In this document: positions 30,598-39,603 of the stretch, piece after piece
Layout: each line of letters starts with the position of its first letter
Numbering within the stretch: the first letter of the stretch is position 1
From: an uncultured Fibrobacter sp.
Lineage (GTDB): Bacteria; Fibrobacterota; Fibrobacteria; Fibrobacterales; Fibrobacteraceae
DNA length: 64,000 nt
Reading direction: 5' to 3'
Assembly (NCBI GenBank): GCA_934691725.1
Contig: CAKUTF010000003.1
Span: forward strand, 1 to 64,000
The notes under the pieces: generated by a model
The model's database searches: none
What the model was told of the DNA's origin: nothing
Seen by the model: only the letters and a program-made list of their open reading frames with translations
Position numbers and translations under genes: made by a program

Positions 30598-32840
30598 TGA
30601 AAAAGATGCTTGAAAAAATCGATTCCATTCTGCTGTTTTTATTGGGGCTTGTCGTCTGGGCGTCTGCTGCAAATGCCGAAATTTCGGAAAAAGGCCGCTT
30701 GGAACGCTATGTGCTTTCTATCGGAGCGAACAACGGAGGAAGCGGAAGAGTGCTATTGCGGTATGCGCAAAGCGACGCTCGGTCTTTCTCGACGGTTATG
30801 CTTGAAATGGGTGGTGTCACCAAGGAAAATCTTTTTCTGATGACGGAACCGTCTGTTGATGAACTTTTGAACACGATGCGAACGTTGGACAAAAAATTGC
30901 AAAAATCCGCGAACGGGAAAAACCGGAAAGAAGTTCTGGTCTATTACAGTGGACATGCCGATGAAAAGGGAATTCGTCTAGGAAGCGAAATTTACGGTTG
31001 GCAAAAATTTCGGGAGCGGATTTCCTCGTTGCATGCGGACGTAAAGATTGCGGTCATCGATGCGTGCGGTTCCGGTGCGATAACGCGAATCAAAGGCGGC
31101 GTAGCGGTTCCTGCGTTCATGGTCGATGCTTCTAGCGATATGAAAGGTTATGCGTTTATCACCAGCAGTACGCAGGATGAGTCGAGCCAAGAAAGTGACA
31201 GGTTGAACGGTTCTTTCTTCACGCATTCCCTTGTGAGCGCGATGCGCGGGGCGGGAGATTTAAGCGGTGACGGCAAGGTGACTCTTTCCGAAGCATACCA
31301 GTTCGCTTTCAACGAGACCTTACAAAAAACGCAGAGTACGATTGGCGGCGCGCAGCATCCGAGCAGGGATATGAATCTGGTCGGGACGGGAGACGTGGTC
31401 ATGACGGATTTAAGAAATACAAGCTCCGGCATTTCTCTCGACAGACAATTGGAAGGACGCCTGTTTGTCAGGGATTCATGCGAAATACTTGTCGCGGAAC
31501 TCTACAAAAAAAGCGGACGCCCAATGGAACTTGGACTTCCCGAAGGTTCGTATAAATTAATTCTAGAACAGCCGAAAAAACATCTGGCTTTGTCGGTTGC
31601 GCTTGCAAAGGGGATGCGGAAAAATATCGGAATTCAGGACTTTCAGCCGGCAAATCTTGAAAAAACAGTCCTGCGCGGAGAAATAAAAAGCCGCCAAGAA
31701 GATTCTATTGAAATATCCTTGGATTCTCTGGATAAAAACGGAAGGTATCGCGTTACGTTTAACTTTATCGATGTTGAGGACAAACCGCGAAAAGGCTTGC
31801 AACTTGGAATTGTCGGAACGAACGCAAGGGACTATCTGCTGGGCTCGCAGTTGGGCATTGTCGGGAATATCGCGGACAAGGACATCCGTGGCTTTCAGGG
31901 AGCAGGGATATTCAATCTTGCCAAGAGAAATTTACTGGGTCTGCAAATCGGCACGGTAAACATCGCTGCTTCGTTTGACGGTGCACAGTTTGGAACTTTG
32001 AACATGACGAAAAAGCCTTCGCGTGGTGCGCAAATCGGCGTGTTGAATCTTTCTGCGAATTCGGTGAATGGCGCTCAGGTTTCAACGCTCAATATCGCAA
32101 AGACTTCATCGGTCCAGATAGGCGTTTTGAATGTAGCGGAATCCGCCTCTGTGCAGGTCTCGGTGATGAATGTCGCGAAAAAGTCGGATGTGCAGGCTTC
32201 GGTTTTCAATATCGGGAAAAATGCGAAAAGGCAAGTAGGCTTGATGAATGTTTCGTCACACGCTTCGAAGCGAATGATTGGACTTTTCAATATCTGCCTG
32301 GAATGTGAGGAAACCCCGATAGGGCTTTTGAACTTTGTCGGCAATGGACTTTGGGAAGCGTCTTTCGGCTTGAACGAAATGGGCGGAACGGCGGTGAATT
32401 TCAAGTTTGGCACGGCCTATTTCTACACGGTAGTGGAAACGGCTCGCCTTTTTAAGGAACATCGACTTTTTGAACGTTATGACAATGTCTGGGAAAACGG
32501 TTTTGGATTTGGAACGCATTTTGGCAAATACGGAAACCATGTTGAACTGGAATACGCCTTCTTCCATGTGACGGAAAAGTATCATGGCAATTACAGTCTG
32601 GTTCCAAACAGTCGCCATTCCGCATCCTATCATCATCGTTTACGTTTGGGCATGACTTCTCGGCTTTTTTCCGGAATCGGAATTTCAGCCGGGATTTCGC
32701 TGAATCTTGCCTCCGAAGGCTATGCAGATGAAATTCGCCTGGAACCTTTGGGAAAGTGGCATGATGATTTTAGCGTCGGCGGACATCGGGCGAAAATGTG
32801 GCCGGGGCTTTATGCCGGAATTGTCTTCGGAAAATTCTAG
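30597..32840 (+). CDS. Exported caspase-family protease with surface-type repeats and C-terminal barrel
   Basis: 747 residues. Signal peptide (cleavage probably after Ala27, SAANA). Caspase (C14) domain about 35-270 with catalytic His120 (VYYSGHAD) and Cys157 (VIDACGSGA), plus an EF-hand-like loop DLSGDGKVTLSE (221-232) that suggests Ca2+ control. A linker region follows (about 275-395). Next come about ten short repeats with the pattern G-x-Q-x-G-x-x-N (GAQIGVLNLSANSVNG, VQIGVLNVAESAS), about 400-570, like the 'LA_2272' surface repeats of Leptospira proteins. The final ~170 residues look like outer-membrane strands ending GIVFGKF. Exported caspases with such a tail are, to my knowledge, uncharacterised. 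Third gene of the sigma/anti-sigma operon. Confidence 0.85.
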   Translation: MKKMLEKIDSILLFLLGLVVWASAANAEISEKGRLERYVLSIGANNGGSGRVLLRYAQSDARSFSTVMLEMGGVTKENLFLMTEPSVDELLNTMRTLDKKLQKSANGKNRKEVLVYYSGHADEKGIRLGSEIYGWQKFRERISSLHADVKIAVIDACGSGAITRIKGGVAVPAFMVDASSDMKGYAFITSSTQDESSQESDRLNGSFFTHSLVSAMRGAGDLSGDGKVTLSEAYQFAFNETLQKTQSTIGGAQHPSRDMNLVGTGDVVMTDLRNTSSGISLDRQLEGRLFVRDSCEILVAELYKKSGRPMELGLPEGSYKLILEQPKKHLALSVALAKGMRKNIGIQDFQPANLEKTVLRGEIKSRQEDSIEISLDSLDKNGRYRVTFNFIDVEDKPRKGLQLGIVGTNARDYLLGSQLGIVGNIADKDIRGFQGAGIFNLAKRNLLGLQIGTVNIAASFDGAQFGTLNMTKKPSRGAQIGVLNLSANSVNGAQVSTLNIAKTSSVQIGVLNVAESASVQVSVMNVAKKSDVQASVFNIGKNAKRQVGLMNVSSHASKRMIGLFNICLECEETPIGLLNFVGNGLWEASFGLNEMGGTAVNFKFGTAYFYTVVETARLFKEHRLFERYDNVWENGFGFGTHFGKYGNHVELEYAFFHVTEKYHGNYSLVPNSRHSASYHHRLRLGMTSRLFSGIGISAGISLNLASEGYADEIRLEPLGKWHDDFSVGGHRAKMWPGLYAGIVFGKF

Positions 32841-34582
32841 GCTTTAGAAAATTTTCTCCAGTCTCCAAGTTCCGAAATATCTTGAACGACGAATTTCTCC
32901 GCGTTTTCCAGGATGGATGAGTCCCCGATAAATCCAGAAACCGATCGACCGTCGGATAGCTTGATTTTTCCGATGCCGAGCGGAGCCGGAATTTTCGCAA
33001 CAAATCTTCCGAAATCCGATGCGTTCATCTCATAAAGTTCTACATAAAAACTGTTTTTGCCGCCGGCGAGAAGAGCCGGCTTTTGAATCTTCCCGTCGGA
33101 GATGGCGAACATTCGATATTCCGAGGCTGTTTTCGCACTCCCTAAAAATTCAGCCTGCGAGAGTTCTTCGTGAAGCGCTTCTCCTTTTAGGTGGGCTCCG
33201 CATACGGCAAATGGAATTTTTGTTTCAAAAAATGGAACGACTTTTTCGGCGACATCGAGAAGCTTGAAATCGTCAAAAGCTTTCCCGACAATGGTGACGC
33301 CGAATGGGAACCTTGAAATTGCCGCATCGGAACTTTTTGCAAAACCAGCGGGAATCGCCAAGGCGGAATAATCGAGAAGATTCATGTAATTCGTGTAATA
33401 GCCCAAGTTGGAATTGAGTTTTACCGGATTTTCAATGACATCTTTTGTCTTGTAAATAGTCCCGGCTGTCGGCGTGAGCAATACATCGACTTTGGAAAAT
33501 TCCCGATCCGCGATTTTCTTCTTCTTTTGCAGAAGATGAAAACCTGTGAAAACTTCAGATGGGTGCGGAATGTGTTTTGGGGCGATGATGGAACTTGTCA
33601 CCGGATGGATGGAGTTTGGATGGTCTTCGATAAATTTCCCGACGGCTTCGTAGCGTTCAAATACCCATGGGCCTTCATAGAGCAAACGGGCCGCTTCGAG
33701 GAATGGCGAAAAAGAAATGGTGACTTTTTTCCCGCCGGCTCTTTCAAAAAGCGAAACCGTCTCGTAAAATGATTTCCGAAAACTTTCGTTTCCAAAAAAC
33801 TCCAATTCGGAATCCTTTGGAACGCCGAAAGTCCAGTGTTCCGGTAGCCTTTCCGCTTTTCCGTTTGGCGTGTTCCACGGGGCGATTCGAGAATATTCAT
33901 CGTCGTCTTCGAACGCGGCGAGATTCAAAAGGTATCTGGCGTCGGAATTATCTAGTGCAAAAATCGAAACGCAGTCCAGGCTCTTGCAGGCGGGAACGAC
34001 TCCGTTTGTGCTGACAAGTCCGCGCGTAGGTTTCACTCCGACTAAATTGTTGAATGCGGCGGGGACTCTTCCGGAACCCGCTGTATCCGTTCCAAGGGAA
34101 AAGGAGCACAAGCCGTAGGCGAGTGCTGCTGCGGAACCGGAACTAGAACCTCCGGAAATATACTCAGGCGCGAATTTGTTCGGGATGGACCCATAGGGCG
34201 AGCGAACGCCGACGAGTCCCGTGGCGAACTGGTCCATATTTGTCTTGCCCAGGGGAATCGCTCCGAGTTGGATTAAACGCTTGACGATTGATGCGGATTG
34301 CTTCGGGTTGTAAGAGTAATCGGGGCAGGCTGCGGTTGTCGGCAAGCCTTCGAGATCGATGTTGTCTTTCACGGCAAAAGGGATGCCATATAGGGGAAGC
34401 TCCAAAGGCGACAGACGTTCTAGCTTGTTTAGGTAAATCTCTAGCTGTTCAGACGATGTCCTGGAAATCCAGATAGAAGCCGGAGCGCTTTCGATACGCT
34501 TTAACGACTCGGCGATAACTTCGCGCGGAGAAAGAACCTTGTTCCGGTAGGCATTCAGCAAGGATGAAATTCTAAGATCCAT
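32837..34582 (-). CDS. atzF: Allophanate hydrolase
   Basis: Hydrolyses allophanate to ammonia and CO2, the last step of urea or guanidine carboxylase pathways. The amidase-signature fold shows Lys in AVKDN, cis-Ser/Ser in GGSSSGSAA and the FSLGTDTAGSGRVPAA block. After about residue 450 comes the smaller C-terminal domain typical of AtzF (FAVCGAHLKGEALHEEL ... GKIKLSDG). 581 residues is normal. The gene is convergent with the caspase gene (4-base overlap). A palindrome matching that at the ROK promoter lies 9 bases upstream of the ATG, so it should respond to the same regulator as the divergent carboxylase operon. Possible SD AGAGG. Confidence 0.93.
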   Translation of the reverse strand: MDLRISSLLNAYRNKVLSPREVIAESLKRIESAPASIWISRTSSEQLEIYLNKLERLSPLELPLYGIPFAVKDNIDLEGLPTTAACPDYSYNPKQSASIVKRLIQLGAIPLGKTNMDQFATGLVGVRSPYGSIPNKFAPEYISGGSSSGSAAALAYGLCSFSLGTDTAGSGRVPAAFNNLVGVKPTRGLVSTNGVVPACKSLDCVSIFALDNSDARYLLNLAAFEDDDEYSRIAPWNTPNGKAERLPEHWTFGVPKDSELEFFGNESFRKSFYETVSLFERAGGKKVTISFSPFLEAARLLYEGPWVFERYEAVGKFIEDHPNSIHPVTSSIIAPKHIPHPSEVFTGFHLLQKKKKIADREFSKVDVLLTPTAGTIYKTKDVIENPVKLNSNLGYYTNYMNLLDYSALAIPAGFAKSSDAAISRFPFGVTIVGKAFDDFKLLDVAEKVVPFFETKIPFAVCGAHLKGEALHEELSQAEFLGSAKTASEYRMFAISDGKIQKPALLAGGKNSFYVELYEMNASDFGRFVAKIPAPLGIGKIKLSDGRSVSGFIGDSSILENAEKFVVQDISELGDWRKFSKA

Positions 34583-34590
34583 AAGAGCCT

Positions 34591-34619
34591 CTACTTTATA
34601 AAATCATTTTACAAAGTAG
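34591..34619. promoter_or_regulatory. Putative ROK-regulator operator at atzF
   Basis: A 29-base near-perfect inverted repeat: left arm CTACTTTATAAAAT, centre C, right arm ATTTTACAAAGTAG. It shares the ACTTTATAAAAT half-site with 35777-35803 and sits directly before atzF. Confidence 0.75.
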
Positions 34620-34760
34620 AATTAAATTTCAAGGAGCGAGGAAAATTTTTTCTTCTAAAAACCGCACGAATGGGATTGCTTGGATAATACGCACAACTAT
34701 GTCACGGTAAAGAAATTTTAACGACAAAAATGTTGCGTAAAAGGCTATTGTCCTGAACGG

Positions 34761-35738
34761 CTAAGTTTTTTGGTTTATGAAAATTTCTGCGGCCATTTTA
34801 TATAGTCCGCTAAAATATTCTTCTTGCAGGTTTGCCTTGAAAATTAAACGCGGTAGTTGTGGACGATGCAGATTTCTCCGTAATTTCTCGTTGATGTCTT
34901 GAACGGAAAGTTCATCGGTAAAACCTCCTGTAAAGACGATGACGGCTGGATCTAAAAAGACGATTGTGGCGAGGAGAACTTGTAGAATATAGGGAAAGGC
35001 GGTCCCTATCTCGCTAAAAATTTTGGATTGTTCCTGCTTTTTAAAAGAAAAGGGAAAATAAGAGAGTTCTCCGGCGAGATTGGAACTTCCCCGTAAGATT
35101 TTTCCATCGACTAAAAATCCGCCCGCTGGAGGGTTTCCTTTTGGTATGAAAAGAATGGAAAGATTCTTTTCATTGCTGTTCTTTAGAGAATATCCCAAAG
35201 CGATTGAATTCATGTCGTTTTCTACATATACCGGAATCTGGAATGCGTTAAAAAGTTCCGCTTCGAGATTGATGCCGTTGAGTCCTGGAAAATCGCAAAA
35301 TTCAACGGTTCCGTGACAGATTCCGCCTTGGATTCCTATCGAGATGATGCCGACTTGAGGATGTTTCGCTAAAATTTTTTGAATGCGTTTTAGAAGGGTG
35401 GTCTTGTTGATGCGGTTTTCTTTGTTTTCGCCTTTTGCAATGACGTTTCCCAAGGCGTCAAAGACGCGAAAGCGTATTAGTTGAATCCCGCTTTCAAAAA
35501 GAGCGTATAGGCATAAAAATTGATGTTTTGATGAGTTGTATCGATAGGCTTTTGCCGGACGTCCGCCGCTTGACATTCGGAATTTTTCTTCGATGATTTC
35601 GCCTTTTTTTAGCAGCTCGTTTAAGATGTACCCGCATGTTGCCGTGGTAAGGCCCGTCGCCTTGGAAAGCTCGGGCTTTGTGACTGATTCGGTTTGCAGC
35701 AAAATGCGCTTTATTTTTTCGGTAGAATTGCTTGCCAT
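34761..35738 (-). CDS. ROK-family transcriptional regulator
   Basis: 325 residues: N-terminal winged helix (about 7-60, TKPELSKATGLTTATCGYIL as recognition part) joined to a ROK fold (GISIGIQGG-like core, ENDMNSIALGY around 170-180, NLAGELSYFPF). The zinc motif CGCGxxGCxE of most ROK proteins is missing and the phosphate-binding DxGGT signature is not obvious, so it is a regulator and not a sugar kinase. It lies between atzF and the transporter/carboxylase genes. A strong promoter (TTGACA-17-TATAAA) upstream overlaps the palindrome, indicating autoregulation. The ligand is unknown; ROK repressors usually sense sugars, but the neighbours suggest a nitrogen compound. Confidence 0.86.
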   Translation of the reverse strand: MASNSTEKIKRILLQTESVTKPELSKATGLTTATCGYILNELLKKGEIIEEKFRMSSGGRPAKAYRYNSSKHQFLCLYALFESGIQLIRFRVFDALGNVIAKGENKENRINKTTLLKRIQKILAKHPQVGIISIGIQGGICHGTVEFCDFPGLNGINLEAELFNAFQIPVYVENDMNSIALGYSLKNSNEKNLSILFIPKGNPPAGGFLVDGKILRGSSNLAGELSYFPFSFKKQEQSKIFSEIGTAFPYILQVLLATIVFLDPAVIVFTGGFTDELSVQDINEKLRRNLHRPQLPRLIFKANLQEEYFSGLYKMAAEIFINQKT

Positions 35739-35776
35739 GCCTTGAAACTCGGGAAAATGAAATACAATTTTGTCTT

Positions 35777-35808
35777 AACTTTATAAAATAATTTTAGAAA
35801 GTTGTCAA
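35777..35808. promoter_or_regulatory. ROK operator overlapping the regulator promoter
   Basis: Palindrome 35777-35803 (AACTTTATAAAAT / ATTTTAGAAAGTT arms around one A). On the minus strand TTGACA (35808-35803), a 17-base spacer and TATAAA (35785-35780) form a near-consensus promoter for the ROK gene, with the palindrome covering spacer and -10. The plus-strand promoter for the transporter operon probably lies in the same region, but no convincing pair is seen. Confidence 0.75.
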
Positions 35809-35936
35809 GGCTTTTCTTTGGAAAAAGAATGAAATGGTTGAAAAAATGGGGAAATTTGAAAGAAAAAGCCAAAACATCAAAAGTTGGTATTGTTTTTGCT
35901 GTGTCTTTGGCGAACATCTTTTCAAGCGAGGTCTTT

Positions 35937-36920
35937 ATGAAAATGTTCAAGTTGATAACGGTCGGTGCGTTGGCTGTCGCCGCTTCTCTTTACGCAGAAA
36001 AGCCTGTTTTGAAAATTGCCTATAGCGATTGGCCTGGTTGGACTGCCTGGGAAATTGCGGACAAGAAAGGCTTTTTTAAAAAACACGATGTGAATGTCAA
36101 ACTGGAATGGTTTGATTATGGTCCGTCGATGGACGCGTTTGCCGCGAAAAAGGTCGATGCGGTTGGCGTGGCGAATGGCGATGCGATGGTGCTGAATGCG
36201 ACCGGTGCAAAAAATGTGACGATTCTAATCAACGATTACAGCAACGGCAACGATAAAATTGTCGGCGCTCCCGGAATTTCCAGTGTCAAGGATTTAAAAG
36301 GGAAAAAGGTCGGTGTAGAAATCGGGTGCCTCTCCCATGCTCTTTTGATCAATGCACTTCTGAAGAACGGATTGAAGGAATCCGATGTGACCTTGGTGAA
36401 CATGCCGACGCATCAAGCTGTCCAAACTTTGGAAAGCGGGGAAGTCTCTGCGGTTGTTGCCTGGGTTCCCCATTCCGTAAATGCTCTAGAAAAGGTGACC
36501 GGTTCCAAGGAACTTTACACCAGTGCAAATGAACCGGGAATCATCTATGATGTTCTGGCCGTTTCTATGGAATCCCTGATGAAAAATAAGGCCGAGTGGG
36601 AAAAAGTTGTTGCCGCATGGGATGATGTCGTGGCTTATATCAACGACCCGAAAAACAAGGCGGAGATGATTAAAATCTTGGCGGCTCGTGTGGGAGTTCC
36701 TGAATCCCAATATGCGAAGTTTATCGGTGGAACGAAATTTTTACGCTTGAACGAATCTGCCAAGTTTTTCAAGAAAGATGACGGAAGCTACGGATCGATT
36801 TACGGTTCTTCCAAACGGGTCGATGATTTCTTCGTGCGCAACAAGGTCTATGACAAGCACGTCGATGTGAACCGTTATATCAATTCGTCTTTTACGGAAA
36901 AATTCTTGAAGGCAAAATAG
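35937..36920 (+). CDS. ABC transporter substrate-binding protein of the guanidine/urea carboxylase cluster
   Basis: 327 residues, exported (signal peptide FKLITVGALAVAASLYA, no lipobox), NMT1/TauA-like fold: IAYSDWPGWTAWEIADKKGF near the mature N-terminus, then DLKGKKVGVEIGCLSHALL. Members of this type are repeatedly found next to urea/guanidine carboxylases. I start at 35937 (SD GCGAGG, 5 bases) rather than at the earlier frame opening, because this ATG begins the signal peptide. Followed by its permease (46-base gap) and ATPase. Ligand inferred from the cluster: guanidine or a related small amine. Confidence 0.85.
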   Translation: MKMFKLITVGALAVAASLYAEKPVLKIAYSDWPGWTAWEIADKKGFFKKHDVNVKLEWFDYGPSMDAFAAKKVDAVGVANGDAMVLNATGAKNVTILINDYSNGNDKIVGAPGISSVKDLKGKKVGVEIGCLSHALLINALLKNGLKESDVTLVNMPTHQAVQTLESGEVSAVVAWVPHSVNALEKVTGSKELYTSANEPGIIYDVLAVSMESLMKNKAEWEKVVAAWDDVVAYINDPKNKAEMIKILAARVGVPESQYAKFIGGTKFLRLNESAKFFKKDDGSYGSIYGSSKRVDDFFVRNKVYDKHVDVNRYINSSFTEKFLKAK

Positions 36921-36966
36921 TTTGTCTTCAAAAACCAGATAAATTCATTTAACCCGGAATCACGAC

Positions 36967-38031
36967 ATGAAATCTCCCATTGGAATTCGAAAGGAAATCG
37001 GAAAGAAAGGAACCTTGGTTCTTGCCATTCTTTCCTTTCTGTTGCCGCTTGCGGTTTGGTGTACGGTGAGCTATGTACCGTTTATTTATCATCCGCTGGT
37101 GCACATTACGGATGCCGGTGGGAGCATGTTCTGTGAATCGGGCGATGAAATCACCAGGGAAAATTTTTTCGAGGAAAATGAAAATCTTCGCTCGGCAGGG
37201 GAAAAGGAAATGGACGGATTCCGTGTGAACCCAGCCTATTTGCCGGCTCCGCATCAAGTGGCGAAGGCTCTTGTGACGGCTTTTAGGACGCCTCCAAAAC
37301 GCGATGGGGATGTCTGGTTCTATGAAAGTATTCTGCATTCTGTGCGGATTGTGTTCCTTGCGTTTTTCCTATCGAGCCTTGTCGGAGTTCCGCTTGGAAT
37401 TTTGAGCGGGTCGGTTCCCTTTGTCGAAAAATTGACGGCGCCGTTTGTGGAATTTTTCCGGTATTTTCCTGCGCCTGTCTTTGGGGCGCTCGCCGTTGCG
37501 GTGTTGGGAATTAATGACGCTCCGAAAATCGCCATCATCATCATCGGGACTTTCTTTCAACAGGTTCCCATGATCAGTGCGACGACCAGGCGTGCGGATC
37601 CTGCCTTGACGGAAGCGGCCCGGACGCTTGGAGCGTCTCCGATGCGTGTCCTCTTGAAAGTCATTATCCCGGAAATCGCTCCGAAACTTTACAAAGACAT
37701 GCGGATTCTTTTGGGATGGGCGTGGACCTATCTGATCGTGGCGGAAGTTGTCGGGACTAGTTCCGGTATCACGTGGTTTATCAACCAACAGGCGAAATAT
37801 CGAAACTTTGACAATGTCTATGCGGCAATCCTTATCCTGGGAATCATTGGGCTCGGCTGCGACATGATTCTCGGAAAAATTGGAAAGGATTTGTTTGCCT
37901 GGGAAGATGGACGCGTTGCGCTGCTCGGGCGCATCCGTCGGGAACTGATGGGACCGCGCAACTATGTGTTTGCGTTTCGCTTGACATCCGAAGAAAAAGC
38001 CTTGAAGGAAAAAAACAATGGAAAACTCTGA
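36967..38031 (+). CDS. ABC transporter permease of the carboxylase cluster
   Basis: 354 residues. One membrane helix at 18-37, a periplasmic insert of about 80 residues (about 40-118), then five to six helices with the BPD-type coupling loop EAARTLGASPMRVLLKVIIP (about 217-236) that contacts the ATPase. The insert after the first helix is larger than in ordinary SsuC/TauC permeases and matches the urea-carboxylase-linked subgroup as I know it. Its 3' end overlaps the ATPase gene by 14 bases. Confidence 0.88.
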   Translation: MKSPIGIRKEIGKKGTLVLAILSFLLPLAVWCTVSYVPFIYHPLVHITDAGGSMFCESGDEITRENFFEENENLRSAGEKEMDGFRVNPAYLPAPHQVAKALVTAFRTPPKRDGDVWFYESILHSVRIVFLAFFLSSLVGVPLGILSGSVPFVEKLTAPFVEFFRYFPAPVFGALAVAVLGINDAPKIAIIIIGTFFQQVPMISATTRRADPALTEAARTLGASPMRVLLKVIIPEIAPKLYKDMRILLGWAWTYLIVAEVVGTSSGITWFINQQAKYRNFDNVYAAILILGIIGLGCDMILGKIGKDLFAWEDGRVALLGRIRRELMGPRNYVFAFRLTSEEKALKEKNNGKL

Positions 38032-38863
38032 AATCATTCTTGAAGCGAAAGATGTCGTCAAGGAATTTCGCGAAAGCGATGGAAGCATTCGCCGCGTCCT
38101 GGATGGGATTTCCTTTGGAGTGCGCCGCCGGGAATTCCTTTCGATTATCGGACCTTCCGGGTGCGGGAAGTCAACGTTGATTCGCATTGCCGCCGGTCTT
38201 GAAAATGCGACATCGGGATCGTTCTTTCTCGACGGGAAAAAAGTTCTCGGAACCGGTGCGGAACGCGGAATGGTATTCCAAAAATATACGCTCTTTCCTT
38301 GGCTTTCGGTAAAGCAAAACGTGAAATTTGGCTTGGAGGCTTCCGGCTGTGGGAATGACGAGGCGGATGCGACAGCGTTACAGTGGCTGCAAATCGTCGG
38401 CCTTGAAAAATACGCGAATTATTATCCAAGACAACTTTCTGGCGGTATGCAACAACGCGTAGCGATTGCGCGGGCACTCGCTCCCCAGCCGCGCGTCCTT
38501 TTGATGGATGAACCTTTTGGCGCGCTCGATGCGCAGACGCGTTCCCAGATGCAAATATATCTGCTTGAAGTATGGAGGAATATCGACATTACGATTCTGT
38601 TTGTGACGCATGATCTGGATGAAGCCGTATTTCTATCGGATAGAATCTTGACGCTGCAGGCGAATCCGGGAAAGGTTCGAGAACTTGTGACTGTCGATGT
38701 TCCGCGGCCACGTTCAGAAGAAAGTCTGTTCCTTCCGGAATTCGTTTCGCTTCGCAAGCATGTGGAAAACTTGATTCACCCGGCATCGGAACACAAGAAT
38801 CCAAGCGAAACGTTCAACATCGTAAACATGGTCGGCAAAAGGATGTCGGCTGAAAACAGATAG
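38018..38863 (+). CDS. ABC transporter ATP-binding protein of the carboxylase cluster
   Basis: 281 residues. Walker A GPSGCGKST (45-53), Q-loop VFQKYTLFPW, signature LSGGMQQR, Walker B VLLMDEPFGALD and the switch His in FVTHD. Closest in style to the nitrate/sulfonate/taurine group (SsuB/TauB). It powers uptake of the ligand caught by the 35937 protein through the 36967 permease. Starts within the permease gene (14-base overlap). Confidence 0.92.
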   Translation: MENSEIILEAKDVVKEFRESDGSIRRVLDGISFGVRRREFLSIIGPSGCGKSTLIRIAAGLENATSGSFFLDGKKVLGTGAERGMVFQKYTLFPWLSVKQNVKFGLEASGCGNDEADATALQWLQIVGLEKYANYYPRQLSGGMQQRVAIARALAPQPRVLLMDEPFGALDAQTRSQMQIYLLEVWRNIDITILFVTHDLDEAVFLSDRILTLQANPGKVRELVTVDVPRPRSEESLFLPEFVSLRKHVENLIHPASEHKNPSETFNIVNMVGKRMSAENR

Positions 38864-38873
38864 AGGTAATCTT

Positions 38874-39590
38874 ATGGAAAACGAAAAGGTCTTAAGTTCC
38901 AAAGTCATCGCTGGCGGATGGAATTATTCGCGCATCGTGAAGAGAGGACAGAAGATTCGCTTGACGGATTTGGAAGGCGGCGCGAACGCCTCGCTTCTCT
39001 GCTACAATGCGAAAAACTTTACGGAACGTTTCAATCTAGGCGACACGCTCAAGATCCAGCATATTTGCCGGATTGCTGAAAACTGCTGCCTTTACGGTGA
39101 CATGGGACGCATCCTGCTGAGCGTTGTCAAGGACACTGTCGGGTGGCATGACCCGCTTTGCGGATGCACCCATGCAAATCTTATCAAGGAGCGTTTTGGC
39201 GTTCACGATTACCAACATTTCCGCAACGATTTTTATCGCAACGGATACGATTCTCTTCTGGTGGAAATCGGTAAGTATGGGATGACCAAGCGCGATTTTA
39301 CGGAACTGGTTAATTTCTTTTCGAAAGTAGTCGTCACTTCGGATGGAAAGATGACTTTTGTGGAAAACAATTCGAAGGCGGGGGATTTTGTGGAACTCCG
39401 CGCGGAAATGGATACGCTTGTCGTCATCGATACGGGAATGCACCCTCTTAATCCGTCAAAGGAGTACTTGAGAAAGCCGGTGAAAGTGGAGCTTCTTTCG
39501 TGTGACATTTCGACTGCTGACGATCCGTGCTTTACCTGGTGCCCGGAGAATGCGCGTGGCTTTGCCAACACGTTCGACTATAACCTTTAA
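38874..39590 (+). CDS. DUF1989 protein, urea-carboxylase-associated type 1 (carboxyguanidine deiminase subunit candidate)
   Basis: 238 residues of the DUF1989 fold. In guanidine-utilising bacteria two DUF1989 proteins (CgdA and CgdB) together deiminate carboxyguanidine to allophanate; older annotation calls them urea-amidolyase-associated proteins. Marks are LTDLEGGANASLLCYNA, VVKDTVGWHDPLCGCTH with probable metal or catalytic His/Asp/Cys, and LRAEMDTLVVIDTG. SD AGAGG 7 bases before the ATG. It is the most divergent of the three DUF1989 genes here. Which of CgdA or CgdB it matches is not decided. Confidence 0.84.
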   Translation: MENEKVLSSKVIAGGWNYSRIVKRGQKIRLTDLEGGANASLLCYNAKNFTERFNLGDTLKIQHICRIAENCCLYGDMGRILLSVVKDTVGWHDPLCGCTHANLIKERFGVHDYQHFRNDFYRNGYDSLLVEIGKYGMTKRDFTELVNFFSKVVVTSDGKMTFVENNSKAGDFVELRAEMDTLVVIDTGMHPLNPSKEYLRKPVKVELLSCDISTADDPCFTWCPENARGFANTFDYNL

Positions 39591-39603
39591 TCGGAGCGAT
39601 AAT

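Noticed and set aside
35739..35936. Guanidine riboswitch before the transporter/carboxylase operon
   Set aside because: The leader is AT-rich, contains the ROK palindrome and shows none of the conserved guanidine-I, -II or -III features I could look for.
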